Shown piece after piece: positions 1 through 13,836 of a stretch of DNA of 64,000 nucleotides. Numbering within the stretch: position 1 is the stretch's first letter; every line of letters starts with the position of its first letter. The stretch comes from Micromussa lordhowensis (Eukaryota > Cnidaria > Anthozoa > Scleractinia > Lobophylliidae): positions 21,188,606 through 21,252,605 of the forward strand of contig OZ026607.1 in NCBI GenBank assembly GCA_964020085.1. Direction: 5' to 3'. The notes beneath the pieces are model-generated. The model had not been told where the DNA came from, searched no databases, and worked only from the letters and a program-made list of their open reading frames with translations. A program made the translations under genes and the position numbers.

Positions 1-3000
1 AATTCTAGTTAGAAGATGCTGGCATTCGCGCCAGGGTGTTTTTTCTGGCCTTCTTTTTGCAGGAGTTTGCCCTGGTCCCAACTTTGCAGAATTTCAGAAA
101 ACGCGCGCTGGGGGTCCCCTTAGCAAAATTGACATAGCTCGGCTCCACGGGCACTTTAAGAGGCGCAGTTTGCAGCAAAATGTTGTGCTAGGTTGGCACT
201 TGAAGGAAATGCTAGTTAGAACATGCTGGCATTCGCGCCAGGGTGTTTTTTCTGGCCTTCTCTTTGCAGGAGTTTGCCCTGGTCCCAACTTTGCAGAATT
301 TCAGAAAACGCGCGCTGGGGGTCCCCTTGGCAAATTTGACATAGCTCGGCTCCACGGGCACTTTAAGAGGCGCGGTTTGCAGCAAAATGTTGTGCTAGGT
401 TGGCACTTGAAGGCAATTGTAGTTAGAACATGCTGGCATTCGCGCCAGAATGTTTTTTCTGGCCTTCTTTTTGCAGGAGTTTGCCCTGGTCCCAACTTTG
501 CAGAATTTCAGAAAACGCCCGCTGGGGGTCCCCTTGGCAAATTTAACATAGCTCGGCTCCACGGGCACTTTAAGAGGCGCGGTTTGCAGCAAAAGGTTGT
601 GCTGGGTTAGCAATTGAAGGAAATTGAAGTTAGAAGATGCTGGCATTCGCGCCAGGGTGTTTTTTCTGGCCTTCTTTTTGCAGGAGTTTGCCCTGGTCCC
701 AACTTTGCAGAATTTCAGAAAACGCGCGCTGGGGGTCCCCTTGGCAAATTTGACATAGCTCGGCTCCACGGGCACTTTAAGAGGCACGGTTTGCAGCAAA
801 ATGTTGTGCTAGGTTCGCACTTAAAGGAAATGCTAGTTAGAACATGCTGGCATTCGGGCCAGGGTATTTTTTCTGGCCTTCTTTTTGCAGGAGTTTGCCC
901 TGGTCCCAACTTTGCAGAATTTCAGAAAACGCGCGCTGGGGGTCCCCTTGGCAAATTTGACATAGCTCGGCTCCACGGGCACTTTAAGAGGCGCAGTTTG
1001 CAGCAAAATGTTGTGCTAGGTTGGCACTTGAAGGAAATGCTAGTTAGAACATGCTGGCATTTGCGCCAGGGTGTTTTTTCTGGCCTCCTTTTTGCAGGAC
1101 TCTGCCCTGGTCCCAACTTTGCAGAATTTCAGAAAACGCACGCTGGGAATCCCCTTGGCAAATTTGACATAGCTCGGCTCCACGGGCACTTTAAGAGGCG
1201 CGGTTTGCAGCAAAATGTTGTGCTAGGTTGGCACTTGAAGGAAATTATATTTAGAACATGCTGGCATTCGCGCCAGGGTGTTTTTTCTGGCCTTCTTTTT
1301 GCAGGAGTTTGCCCTGGTCCCCACTTTGCAGAATTTCAGAAAACAAGCGCTGGGGGTCCCCTTGGCAAATTTGACATAGCTCGGCTCCACGGGCACTTTA
1401 AGAGGCGCGGTTTGCAGCAAAATGTTGTGCTAGGTTGGCACTTGAAGGAAATTGTAGTTAAAACATGCTAACATTCGCGCCAGGGTGTTTTTTCTAGCCT
1501 TCTTTTTGCAGGAGTTTGCCCTGGTCCCAACTTTGCAGAATTTCAGAAAACGCGCGCTGGGGGTCCCCTTGGCAAATTTGACATTGCTCGGCTCCACGGC
1601 ACTTTAAGAGGCGCGGTTTGCAGCAAAATGTTGTGCTAGGTTGGCACTTGAAGGAAATTGTAGTTAGAACATGCTGGCATTCGCGCCAGGGATTTTTTTC
1701 TAGCCTTCTTTTTGCAGGAGTTTGCCCTGGTCCCAACTTTGCAGAATTTCAGAAAACGCGCGCTGGGGGTCCCCTTGGCAAATTTGACATAGCTCGACTC
1801 CATGGGCACTTTAAGAGGCGCGGTTTGCAGCAAAAGGTTGTGCTAGGTTGGCACTTGGAGGAAATCTTAGTTAGAACATGCTGGCATTCGCGCCAGGGTG
1901 TTTTTTCTGGCCTTCTTTTTGCAGGAGTTTGCCCTGGTCCCAACTTTGCAGAATTTCAGAAAACGCGCGCTGGGGGTCCCCTTAGCAAAATTGACATAGC
2001 TCGGCTCCACGGGCACTTTAAGAGGCGCAGTTTGCAGCAAAATGTTGTGCTAGGTTGGCACTTGTAGGAAATGCTAGTTAGAACATGCTGGCATTCGTGC
2101 CAGGGTGTTTTTTCTGGCCTTCTCTTTGCAGGAGTTTGCCCTGGTCCCAACTTTGCAGAATTTCAGAAAACGCGCGCTGGGGGTCCCCTTGGCAAATTTG
2201 ACATTGCTCGGCTCCACGGGCACTTTAAGAGGCGCGGTTTGCAGCAAAATGTTGTGCTAGGTTGGCACTCTAAGGAAATTGTAGTTAGAAGATGCTGGCA
2301 TTCGCGCCAGGGTGTTTTTTCTAGCCTTCTTTTTGCAGGAGTTTGCCCTGGTCCCAACTTTGCAGAATTTCAGAAAACGCGCGCTGGGGGTCCCCTTGGC
2401 AAATTTGACATTGCTCGGCTCCACGGCACTTTAAGAGGCGCGGTTTGCAGCAAAATGTTGTGCTAGGTTGGCACTTGAAGGAAATTGTAGTTAGAACATG
2501 CTGGCATTCGCGCCAGGGATTTTTTTCTAGCCTTCTTTTTGCAGGAGTTTGCCCTGGTCCCAACTTTGCAGAATTTCAGAAAACGCGCGCTGGGGGTCCC
2601 CTTGGCAAATTTGACATTGCTCGGCTCCACGGGCACTTTAAGAGGCGCGATTTGCAGCAAAAGGTTGTGCTAGGTTGGCACTTGAAGGAAATTGTAGTTA
2701 GAACATGCTGGCATTCGCGCCAGGGTGTTTTTTCTGGACTTCTTTTTGCAGGAGTTTGTCCTGGTCCCAACTTTGCAGAATTTCAGAAAACGCGCGCTGG
2801 GGGTCCCCTTGGCAAATTTGACATAGCTCGGCTCCACGGGCACTTTAAGAGGCGCGATTTGCAGCAAAATGTTGTGCTAGGTTGGCACTTGAAGGAAATT
2901 GTAGTTAGAACATGCTGGCATTCGCGACAGAATGTTTTTTCTGGCCTTCTTTTTGCAGGAGTTTGCCCTGGTCCCAACTTTGCAGAATTTTAGAAAACGC

Positions 3001-3720
3001 GCGCTGGGGGTCCCCTTGGCAAATTTGACATAGCTCGACTCCATGGGCACTTTAAGAGGCGCGGTTTGCAGCAAAAGGTTGTGCTAGGTTGGCACTTGGA
3101 GGAAATCTTAGTTAGAACATGCTGGCATTCGCGCCAGGGTGTTTTTTCTGGCCTTCTTTTTGCAGGAGTTTGCCCTGGTCCCAACTTTGCAGAATTTCAG
3201 AAAACGCGCGCTGGGGGTCCCCTTAGCAAAATTGACATAGCTCGGCTCCACGGGCACTTTAAGAGGCGCAGTTTGCAGCAAAATGTTGTGCTAGGTTGGC
3301 ACTTGAAGGAAATGCTAGTTAGAACATGCTGGCATTCGCGCCAGGGTGTTTTTTCTGGCCTTCTCTTTGCAGGAGTTTGCCCTGGTCCCAACTTTGCAGA
3401 ATTTCAGAAAACGCGCGCTGGGGGTCCCCTTGGCAAATTTGACATAGCTCGGCTCCACGGGCACTTTAAGAGGCGCGGTTTGCAGCAAAATGTTGTGCTA
3501 GGTTGGCACTTGAAGGCAATTGTAGTTAGAACATGCTGGCATTCGCGCCAGAATGTTTTTTCTGGCCTTCTTTTTGCAGGAGTTTGCCCTGGTCCCAACT
3601 TTGCAGAATTTCAGAAAACGCCCGCTGGGGGTCCCCTTGGCAAATTTGACATAGCTCGGCTCCACGGGCACTTTAAGAGGCGCAGTTTGCAGCAAAAGGT
3701 TGTGCTAGGTTAGCACTTGA
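1..3720. repeat. Scrambled recent-duplication block at the left end
   Basis: Several overlapping copies can be aligned. The segment about 20-600 (with the rare ttagcaaaattgac near 119 and cgccagaatg near 445) recurs at about 3,123-3,705, an offset of 3,103 bp (15 monomers minus 2 bp). The ttagcaaaattgac monomer is also found near 1,981, 1,862 bp from the first (9 monomers minus 1). The monomers at 1,494-1,736 recur at 2,321-2,563 (827 bp, 4 monomers minus 1), both carrying the single-base loss ccacggcac. The segment 1,749-2,000 recurs at 2,990-3,240 (1,241 bp). The offsets are mutually consistent through the two 1-bp deletions. Confidence 0.8.
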
Positions 3721-6700
3721 AGGAAATTCTAGTTAGAAGATGCTGGCATTCGCGCCAGGGTGTTTTTTCTGGCCTTCTTTTTGCAGGAGTTTGCCCTGGT
3801 CCCAACTTTGCAGAATTTCAGAAAACGCCCGCTGGGGGTCCCCTTGGCAAATTTGACATAGCTCGGCTCCACGGGCACTTTAAGAGGCGCGGTTTGCAGC
3901 AAAATGTTATGCTAGGTCGGCACTTGAAGGAAATCTTAGTTAGAACATGCTGGCATTCGCGCCAGAATGTTTTTTCTGGCCTTCTTTTTGCAGGAGTTTG
4001 CCCTGGTCCCAACTTTGCAGAATTTCAGAAAACGCGCGCTGGGGGTCCCCTTGGCAAATTTGACATAGCTCGGCTCCACGGGCACTTCAAGAGGCGCGGT
4101 TTGCAGCAAAATGTGTTGGTAGGTTGGCACTTGAAGGAAATCCTAGTTAGAACATGCTGGCATTCGCGCCAGGGTGTTTTCTCTGGCCTTCTTTTTGCAG
4201 GAGTTTGCCCTGGTCCCACCTTTGCAGAATTTCAGAAAACGCGCGCTGGGGGTCCCCTTGGCAAATTTGACATGGCTCGGCTCCACGGGCACTTTAAGAA
4301 GCGCGGTTTGCAGCAAAATGTTGTGCTAGGTTGGCACTTGAAGGAAATCCTAGTTAGAACATGCTGGTATTCGCGCCAGGGTGTTTTTTTTTGGCCTTCT
4401 TTTTGCAGGAGTTTGCCCTGGTCCCAACTTTGCAGAATTTCAGAAAACGCACGCTGGAGGTCCCCTTGGCAAATTTGATATAGCTCGGCTCCACGGGCAC
4501 TTTAAGAGGCGCGGTTTGCAACAAAATGTTGTGCTAGGTTGGCACTTGAAGGAAATCTTAGTTAGAACATGCTGGCATTCGCGCCAGGGTGTTTTTTCTG
4601 GCCTTCTTTTTGCAGGAGTTTGCCCTGGTCCCATCTTTGCAGAATTTCAGAAAACGCACGCTGGAGGTCCCCTTGGCAAATTTGATATAGCTCGGCTCCA
4701 CGGGCACTTTAAGAGGCGCGGTTTGCAACAAAATGTTGTGCTAGGTTGGCACTTAAAGGAAATTTTAGTTACAACATGCTAGCATTCGCGCCAGGGTGTT
4801 TTTTCTGGCCTTCTTTTTGCAGGAGTTTTCCCTGGTCCCAACTTTGCAGAATTTCAGAAAACGCGCGCTGGGGGTCCCCTTGGCAAATGTGACATAGCTC
4901 GGCTCCACGGGCACTTTAAGAGGCGCGGTTTGCAGCAAAATGTTGTGCTAGGTTGGCACTTGAAGGAAATTGTAGTTAGAACATGCTGGTATTCGCGCCA
5001 GGGTGTTTTTTTTTGGCCTTCTTTTTGCAGGAGTTTGCCCTGGTCCCAACTTTGCAGAATTTCAGAAAACGCGCGCTGGGGGTCCCCTTGGCAAATTTGA
5101 CATAGCTCGGCTCCACGGGCACTTTAAGAGGCGCGGTTTGCAGCAAAATGTTGTGCTTGGTTTACGCTTTAAGGAAATCTTAGTTAGAACATGCTGGCAT
5201 TCGCGCCAGGGTGTTTTTTCTGGCCTTCTTTTTGCAGGAGTTTGCCCTGGTCCCAACTTTGCAGAATTTCAGAAAACGCGCGCTGGGGGTCCCCTTGGCA
5301 AATTTGACATAGCTCGGGTCCACGGGAACTTTAAGAGGCGCGGTTTGCAGCAAAATGTTGTGCTAGGTTAACACTTGAAGGAAATGTTAGTTAGAACATG
5401 CTGGCATTCGCGCCAGGGTGTTTTTTCTGGCCTTCTTTTTGCAGGAGTTTGCCCTGGTCCCAACTTTGCAGAATTTCAGAAAACGCGCGCTGGGGGTCCC
5501 CTTGGCAAATTTAACATAGCTCGGCTCCACGGGCACTTTAAGAGGCGCGGTTTGCAGCAACATGTTGTGCTAGGTTGGTACTTGAAAGAAATGTTAGTTA
5601 GAACATGCTGGCATTCGCGCCAGGGTGTTTTTTCTGGCCTTCTTTTTGCAGGAGTTTGCCCTGGTCCCAACTTTGCAGAATTTTAGAAAACGCGCGCTGG
5701 GGGTCCCCTTGGCAAATTTGACATAGCTCGGCTCCACGGGCACTTTAAGAGGCGCGGTTTGCAGCAAAATGTTGTGCTTGGTTGGCACTGGAAGGAAATT
5801 TTAAGTAGAACATGCTGGCATTCGCGCCAGGGTGTTTTTTCTGGCCTTCTTTTTGCAGGAGTTTGCCCTGGTCCCAACTTTGCAGAATTTCAGAAAACGC
5901 GCGCTGGGGGTCTCCTTGGCAAATTTGACATAGCTCGGCTCCACGGGCACTTTAAGAGGCGCGGTTTGCAGCAAAATGTTGTGCTAGGTTGACACTTGAA
6001 GGAAATCCTAGTTAGAACATGCTGGCATTCGCGCCAGGGTGGTTTTTTCTGGCCTTCTTTTTGCAGGAGTTTGCCCTGGTCCCAACTTTGCAGAATTTCA
6101 GAAAACGCGCGCTGGGGGTCCCCTTGGCAAATTTGACATAGCTCGGCTCCACGGGCACTTTAAGAGGCGCGGTTTGCAGCAAAATGTTGTGCTAGGTTGG
6201 CACTTGAAAGAAATGTTAGTTAGAACATGATGGCATTCGCGCCAGGGTGTTTTCTCTGGCCTTCTTTTTCCAGGAGTTTGCCCTGGTCCCAACTTTGCAG
6301 AATTTCAGAAAACGCGCGCTGGGGGTCCCCTTGGCAAATTTAACATAGCTCGGCTCCACGAACACTTTAAGAGGCGCGGTTTGCAGCAAAATGTTGTGCT
6401 AGGTTGGCACTTGAAGGAAATTCTAGTTAGATCATGCTGGCATTCGTGCCAGGGTGTTTTTTCTGGCCTTCTTTTTGCAGGAGTTTGCCCTGGTCCCAAC
6501 TTTGCAGAATTTTAGAAAACGCGCGCTGGGGGTCCCCTTGGCAAATTTGACATAGCTCGGCTCCACGGGCACTTTAAGAGGCGCGGTTTGCAGCAAAATG
6601 TTGTGCTAGGTTGGCACTTGAAGGGAATGCTAGTTAGAACATGCTGGCATTCGCGCCAGGGTGTTTTTTCTGGCCTTCTTTTTGCAGGAGTTTGCCCTGG

Positions 6701-8579
6701 TCCCAACTTTGCAGAATTTCAGAAAACGCGCGCTGGGGGTCCCCTTGGCAAATTTGACATAGCTCGGCTCCACGGGCATTTTAAGAGGCGCGGTTTGCAG
6801 CAAAGTGTTGTGCTAGGTTGGCACTTGAAGGAAATCCTAGTTAGAACATGCTGGCATTCGCGCCAGGGTGTTTTTTCTGGCCTTCTTTTTGCAGGAGTTT
6901 GCCCTGGTCCCAACTTTGCAGAATTTCAGAAAACGCGCGCTGGGGGTCCCCTTGGCAAATTTGACATAGCTCGGCTCCACGGGCACTTTAAGAGGCGCGG
7001 TTTGCAGCAAAATGTTGTGCTAGGTTGGCACTTGAAGGAAATTTTAGTTAGAACATGATGGCATTCACGCCAGGGTGTTTTCTCTGGCCTTCTTTTTGCA
7101 GAAGTTTGCCCTGGTCCCAACTTTGCAGAATTTCAGAAAACGCGCGCTGGGGGTCCCCTTGGCAAATTTGACATAGCTCGGCTTCACGGGCACTTTAAGA
7201 GGCGCGGTTTGCAGCAAAATGTTGTGCTAGGTCGGCACTTGAAGGAAATTATAGTTAGAACATGATGGCATTTGCGCCAGGGTGTTTTCTCTGGCCTTCT
7301 TTTTGCAGGAGTTTGCCCTGGTCCCAACTTTGCAGAATTTCAGAAAACGCGCGCTGGGGGTCCCCTTGGCAAATTTAACATAGCTCGGCTCCACGAACAC
7401 TTTAAGAGGCGCGGTTTGCAGCAAAATGTTGTGCTAGGTTGGCACTTGAAGGAAATTTTAGTTAGATCATGCTGGCATTCGCGCCAGGGTGTTTTTTCTG
7501 GCCTTCTTTTTGCAGGAGTTTGCCCTGGTCCCAACTTTGCAGAATTTCAGAAAACGCGCGCTGGGGGTCCCCTTGGCAAATTTGACATAGCTTGGCTCCA
7601 CGGGCACTTTAAGAGGCGCGGTTTGCAGCAAAATGTTGTGCTAGGTTGGCACTTGAAGGAAATGCTAGTTAGAACATGCTGGCATTCGCGCCAGGGTGTT
7701 TTTTCTGGCCTTCTTTTTGCAGGAGTTTGCCCTGGTCCCAACTTTGCAGAATTTCAGAAAACGCGCGCTGGGGGACCCTTGGCAAATTTGACATAGCTCG
7801 GCTCCACGGGCACTTTAAGAGGCGCAGTTTGCAGCAAAGTGTTGTGCTAGGTTGGCACTTGAAGGAAATTTAAGTTAGAACATGCTGGCATTCGCGCCAG
7901 GGTGTTTTTTCTGGCCTTCTTTTTGCAGGAGTTTGCCCTGGTCCCAACTTTGCAGAATTTCAGAAAACGCGCGCTGGGGGTCCCCTTGGCAAATTTGACA
8001 TAGCTCGGCTCCACGGGCACTTTAAGAGGCGCGGTTTGCAGCAAAATGTTGTGCTAGGTTGGCACTTGAAGGAAATCTTAGTTAAAACATGCTGGCATTC
8101 GCAGCAGGGTTTTTTTTTCTGGCCTTCTTTTTGCAGGAGTTTGCCCTGGTCCCAACTTTGCAGAATTTCAGAAAACGCGCGCTGGGGGTCCCCTTGGCAA
8201 ATTTGACATAGCTCGGCTCCACGGGCACTTTAAGAGGCGCGGTTTGCAGCAAAATGTTGTGCTAGGTTGGCACTTGAAGGAAATGCTAGTTGCAACATGC
8301 TGGCATTCGCACCAGGGTGTTTTTTCTGGCCTTCTTTTTGCAGGAGTTTGCCCTGGTCCCAACTTTGCAGAATTTCAGAAAACGCGCGCTGGGGGTCCCC
8401 TTGGCAAATTTGACATAGCTCGGCTCCACGGGCACTTTAAGTGGCGCGGTTTGCAGCAAAATGTTGTGCTAGGTTGGCACTTGAAGGAAATTGTAGTTAG
8501 AACATGCTGGCATTCGCGCCAGGGTGTTTTTTCTGGCCTTCTTTTTGCAGAAGTTTGCCCTGGTCCCAACTTTGCAGAA

Positions 8580-11500
8580 TTTCAGAAAACGCGCGCTGGG
8601 GGTCCCCTTGGCAAATTTGACATAGCTCGGCTCCACGGGCACTTTAAGAGGCGCGGTTTGCAGCAAAATGTTGTGCTAGGTTGGCACTTGAAGGAAATTT
8701 TAGTTAGAACATGCTGGCATTCGCGCCAGGGTGTTTTTTCTGGCCTTCTTTTTGCAGGAGTTTGCCCTGGTCCCAACTTTGCAGAATTTCAGAAAACGCG
8801 CGCTGGGGGTCCCCTTGGCAAATTTGACATAGCTCGGCTCCACGGACACTTCAAGAGGCGCGGTTTGCAGCAAAATGTTATGCTAGGTTGGCTCTTGAAG
8901 GAAATGCTAGTTAGAACATGCTGGCATTCGCGCCAGGGTGTTTTTTCTTGCCTTCTTTTTGCAGGAGTTTGCCCTGGTCCCAACTTTGCAGAATTTCAGA
9001 AAACGCGCGCTGGGGGTCCCCTTGGCAAATTTGACATAGCTCGGCTCCACGGGCACTTTAAGAGGCGCAGTTTGCAGCAAAATGTTGTGCTAGGTTGGCA
9101 CTTGAAGGAAATCCTAGTTAGAACATGCCTGCATTCGCGCCAGGGTGTTTTTTCTGGCCTTCTCTTTGCAGGAGTTTGCCCTGGTCCCAACTTTGCAGAA
9201 TTTCAGAAAACGCGCGCTGGGGGTCCCCTTGGCAAATTTGACATAGCTCGGCTCCACGGGCACTTTAAGAGGCGCAGTTTGCAGCAAAATGTTGTGCTAG
9301 GTTAGCACTTGAAGGAAATCCTAGTTAGAACATGCTGGCATTCGCGCCAGGGTGTTTTTTCTGGCCTTCTTTTTGCAGGAGTTTGCCCTGGTCCCAACTT
9401 TGCAGAATTTCAGAAAACGCGCGCTGGGGGTCCCCTTGGCAAATTTGACATAGCTCGGCTCCACGGGCACTTTAAGAGGCGCGGTTTGCAGCAAAATGTT
9501 GTGCTAGGTTGGCACTTGAAGGAAATGTTAGTTAGAACATGCTGGCATTCGCGCCAGGGTGTTTTTTTTGGCCTTCTTTTTGCAGGAGTTTGCCCTGGTC
9601 CCATCTTTGCAGAATTTCAGAAAACGCACGCTGGAGGTCCCCTTGGCAAATTTGACATAGCTCGGCTCCACGGGCACTTTAAGAGGCGCGGTTTGCAACA
9701 AAATGTTGTGCTAGGTTGGCACTTAAAGGAAATTTTAGTTAGAACATGCTAGCATTCGCGCCAGGGTGTTTTTTCTGGCCTTCTTTTTGCAGGAGTTTGC
9801 CCTGGTCCCAACTTTGCAGAATTTCAGAAAACGCGCGCTGGGGGTCCTCTTGGCAAATTTGACATAGCTCGGCTCCACGGGCACTTTAAGAGGCGCGGTT
9901 TGCAGCAAAATGTTGTGCTAGGTTGGCACTTGAAGGAAATTGTAGTTAAAACATGCTGGCATTCGCGCCAGGGTGTTTTTTCTGGCCTTCTTTTTGCAGG
10001 AGTTTGCCCTGGTCCCAACTTTGCAGAATTTCAGAGAACGCGCGCTGGGGGTCCCCTTGGCAAATTTGACATAGCTCGGCTCCACGGGCACTTTAAGAGG
10101 CGCGGTTTGCAGCAAAATGTTGTGCTAGGTTGGCACTTGAAGGAAATGCTAGTAAGAACATGCTGGCATTCGCGCCAGGGTGTTTTTTCTGGCCTTCTCT
10201 TTGCAGGAGTTTGCCCTGGTCCCAACTTTGCAGAATTTCAGAGAACGCGCGCTGGGGGTCCCCTTGGCAAATTTGACATAGCTCGGCTCCACGGGCACTT
10301 TAAGAGGCGCGAATGGCAGCAAAATGTTGTGCTAGGTTGGCACTTGAAGGAAATCCTAGTTAGAACATGCTGGCGTTCGCACCAGGGTGTTTTTTCTGGC
10401 CTTCTTTTTGCAGGAGTTTGCCCTGGTCCCAACTTTGCAGAATTTCAGAAAACGCGCGCTGGGGGTCCCCTTGGCAAATTTGACATAGCTCGGCTCCACG
10501 GGCACTTTAAGTGGCGCGGTTTGCCGCAAAATGTTGTGCTAGGTTGGCACTTGAAGGAAATTTTAGTTAGAACATGCTGGCATTCGCGCCAGGGTGTTTT
10601 TTCTGGCCTTCTTTTTGCAGGAGTTTGCCCTGGTCCCAACTTTGCAGAATTTCAGAAAACGCGCGCTGGGGGTCCCCTTGGCAAATTTGACATAGCTCGG
10701 CTCCACGGACACTTCAAGAGGCGCGGTTTGCAGCAAAATGTTATGCTAGGTTGGGTCTTGAAGGAAATGCTGGTTAGAACATGCTGGCATTCGCGCCAGG
10801 GTGTTTTTTCTTGCCTTCTTTTTGCAGGAGTTTGCCCTGGTCCCAACTTTGCAGAATTTCAGAAAACGCGCGCTGGGGGTCCCCTTGGCAAATTTGACAT
10901 AGCTCGGCTCCACGGGCACTTTAAGAGGCGCAGTTTGCAGCAAAATGTTGTGCTAGGTTGGCACTTGAAGGAAATCCTAGTTAGAACATGCCTGCATTCG
11001 CGCCAGGGTGTTTTTTCTGGCCTTCTCTTTGCAGGAGTTTGCCCTGGTCCCAACTTTGCAGAATTTCAGAAAACGCGCGCTGGGGGTCCCCTTGGCAAAT
11101 TTGACATAGCTCGGCTCCACGGGCACTTTAAGAGGCGCAGTTTGCAGCAAAATGTTGTGCTAGGTTAGCACTTGAAGGAAATCCTAGTTAGAACATGCTG
11201 GCATTCGCGCCAGGGTGTTTTTTCTGGCCTTCTTTTTGCAGGAGTTTGCCCTGGTCCCAACTTTGCAGAATTTCAGAAAACGCGCGCTGGGGGTCCCCTT
11301 GGCAAATTTGACATAGCTCGGCTCCACGGGCACTTTAAGAGGCGCGGTTTGCAGCAAAATGTTGTGCTAGGTTGGCACTTGAAGGAAATGTTAGTTAGAA
11401 CATGCTGGCATTCGCGCCAGGGTGTTTTTTCTGGCCTTCTTTTTGCAGGAGTTTGCCCTGGTCCCATCTTTGCAGAATTTCAGAAAACGCACGCTGGAGG

Positions 11501-12170
11501 TCCCCTTGGCAAATTTGACATAGCTCGGCTCCACGGGCACTTTAAGAGGCGCGGTTTGCAACAAAATGTTGTGCTAGGTTGGCACTTAAAGGAAATTTTA
11601 GTTAGAACATGCTAGCATTCGCGCCAGGGTGTTTTTTCTGGCCTTCTTTTTGCAGGAGTTTGCCCTGGTCCCAACTTTGCAGAATTTCAGAAAACGCGCG
11701 CTGGGGGTCCCCTTGGCAAATTTGACATAGCTCGGCTCCACGGGCACTTTAAGAGGCGCGGTTTGCAGCAAAATGTTGTGCTAGGTTGGCACTTGAAGGA
11801 AATTGTAGTTAAAACATGCTGGCATTCGCGCCAGGGTGTTTTTTCTGGCCTTCTTTTTGCAGGAGTTTGCCCTGGTCCCAACTTTGCAGAATTTCAGAGA
11901 ACGCGCGCTGGGGGTCCCCTTGGCAAATTTGACATAGCTCGGCTCCACGGGCACTTTAAGAGGCGCGGTTTGCAGCAAAATGTTGTGCTAGGTTGGCACT
12001 TGAAGGAAATGCTAGTAAGAACATGCTGGCATTCGCGCCAGGGTGTTTTTTCTGGCCTTCTCTTTGCAGGAGTTTGCCCTGGTCCCAACTTTGCAGAATT
12101 TCAGAGAACGCGCGCTGGGGGTCCCCTTGGCAAATTTGACATAGCTCGGCTCCACGGGCACTTTAAGAGG
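8580..12170. repeat. Tandem 9-monomer (1,863 bp) duplication
   Basis: The sequence from about 8,580 onward repeats at an offset of exactly 1,863 bp (9 x 207) through about 10,235/12,098. Diagnostic shared variants are cggacacttcaagagg (8,843/10,706), catgcctgcattcg (about 9,123/10,986), gttagcactt (about 9,301/11,164), cccatctttgcag with gcacgctggagg (about 9,600/11,463) and cagagaacgcg (about 10,031/11,894). By eye the two copies differ at only about five positions, for example ggctcttg versus gggtcttg. The monomer at 10,238-10,440, which carries gaatggcagc, has no counterpart at the end of the second copy, so the second copy is incomplete or was later overwritten there. Confidence 0.88.
10311..10520. 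repeat. Two-monomer haplotype gaatggcagc + tttaagtggcg, copy 1
   Basis: The usual ggtttgcagc is replaced by gaatggcagc at 10,311, and the next monomer carries gtgg at 10,511 in place of gagg. The two rare variants are 200 bp apart here and in three other places, which marks a linked block. In this copy the second monomer also has the private change tttgccgc. Confidence 0.85.
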
Positions 12171-12783
12171 CGCGGTTTGCAGCAAAATGTTGTGCTAGGT
12201 TGGCACTTGAAGGAAATGCTAGTTAAAACATGCTGGCATTCGCGCCAGGGTGTTTTTTCTGGCCTTCTCTTTGCAGGAGTTTGCCCTGGTCCCAACTTTG
12301 CAGAATTTCAGAAAACGCGCGCTGGGGGTCCCCTTGGCAAATTTGACATAGCTCGGCTCCACGGGCACTTTAAGAGGCGCGGTTTGCAGCAAAATGTTGT
12401 GCTAGGTTGGCACTTGAAGGAAATTTTAGTTAGAACATGCTGGCATTCGCGCGAGGGTGTTTTTTTTGGCCTTCTTTTTGCAGGAGTTTGCCCTGGTCCC
12501 ATCTTTGCAGAATTTCAGAAAACGCACGCTGGAGGTCCCCTTGGCAAATTTGACATAGCTCGGCTCCACGGGCACTTTAAGAGGCGCGGTTTGCAGCAAA
12601 ATGTTGTGCTAGGTTGGCACTTGAAGGAAATTCTAGTTAGAACATGCTGGCATTCGCGCCAGGGTGTTTTTTCTGGCCTTCTTTTTGCAGGAGTTTGCCC
12701 TGGTCCCAACTTTGCAGAATTTCAGAAAACGCGCGCTGGGGGTCCCCTTGGCAAACTTAACATAGCTCGGCTCCACGGGCACT

Positions 12784-12791
12784 TTAATTAA
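12784..12791. repeat. 4-bp ttaa duplication (ttaattaa), copy 1
   Basis: The normal actttaagagg reads actttaattaagagg. The same monomer carries caaacttaacatag upstream and gtttgatcatg downstream, so it is one haplotype. The +4 shifts the open frame and ends it here. Confidence 0.9.
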
Positions 12792-13626
12792 GAGGCGCGG
12801 TTTGCAGCAAAATGTTGTGCTAGGTTGGCACTTGAAGGAAATTCTAGTTTGATCATGCTGGCATTCGCGCCAGGGTGTTTTTTCTGGCCTTCTTTTTGCA
12901 GGAGTTTGCCCTGGTCCCAACTTTGCAGAATTTCAGAAAACGCGCGCTGGGGGTCCCCTTGGCAAATTTGACATAGCTCGGCTCCACGGGCACTTTAAGA
13001 GGCGCGGTTTGCAGCAAAATGTTGTGCTAGGTTAGCACTTGAAGGAAATTTTAGTTAGAACATGATGGCATTCGCGCCAGGGTGTTTTCTCTGGCCTTCT
13101 TTTTGCAGGAGTTTGCCCTGGTCCCAACTTTGCAGAATTTCAGAAAACGCGCGCTGGGGGTCCCCTTGGCAAATTTGACATAGCTCGGCTCCACGGGCAC
13201 TTTAAGAGGCGCGGTTTGCAGCAAAATGTTGTGCTAGGTTGGCACTTGAAGGAAATGTTAGTTAGAACATGCTGGCATTCGCAGCAGGGTGTTTTTTCTG
13301 GCCTTCTTTTTGCAGGAGTTTGCCCTGGTCCCAACTTTGCAGAATTTCAGAAAACGCGCGCTGGGGGTCCCCTTGGCAAATTTGACATAGCTCGGCTCCA
13401 CGGGCACTTTAAGAGGCGCGGTTTGAAGCAAAATGTTGTGCTAGGTTGGCACTTGAAGGAAATTCTAGTTAAAACATGCTGGCATTCGCGCCAGGGTGTT
13501 TTTTCTGGCCTTCTTTTTGCAGGAGTTTGCCCTGGTCACAACTTTGCAGAATTTCAGAAAACGCGCGCTGGGGGTCCCCTTGGCAAATTTGACGTAGCTC
13601 GGCTCCACAGGCACTTTAAGAGGCGC

Positions 13627-13836
13627 GAATGGCAGCAAAATGTTGTGCTAGGTTGGCACTTGAAGGAAATCCTAGTTAGAACATGCTGGCATTCGCACCA
13701 GGGTGTTTTTTTTGGCCTTCTTTTTGCAGGAGTTTGCCCTGGTCCCAACTTTGCAGAATTTCAGAAAACGCGCGCTGGGGGTCCCCTTGGCAAATTTGAC
13801 ATAGCTCGGCTCCACGGGCACTTTAAGTGGCGCGGT
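13627..13836. repeat. Two-monomer haplotype gaatggcagc + tttaagtggcg, copy 2
   Basis: gaatggcagc is at 13,627 and gtgg at 13,827, again 200 bp apart. The preceding monomer carries gacgtagctc and ccacaggcac, and the intervening T-run is the 8-T form, both shared in part with copies 3 and 4. Confidence 0.85.

Noticed and set aside
12784..12791. ttaattaa as a transposon footprint (TTAA target site)
   Set aside because: It is a simple tandem gain of 4 bp. TTAA-specific elements usually excise precisely and leave one TTAA, and no element remnant is nearby.
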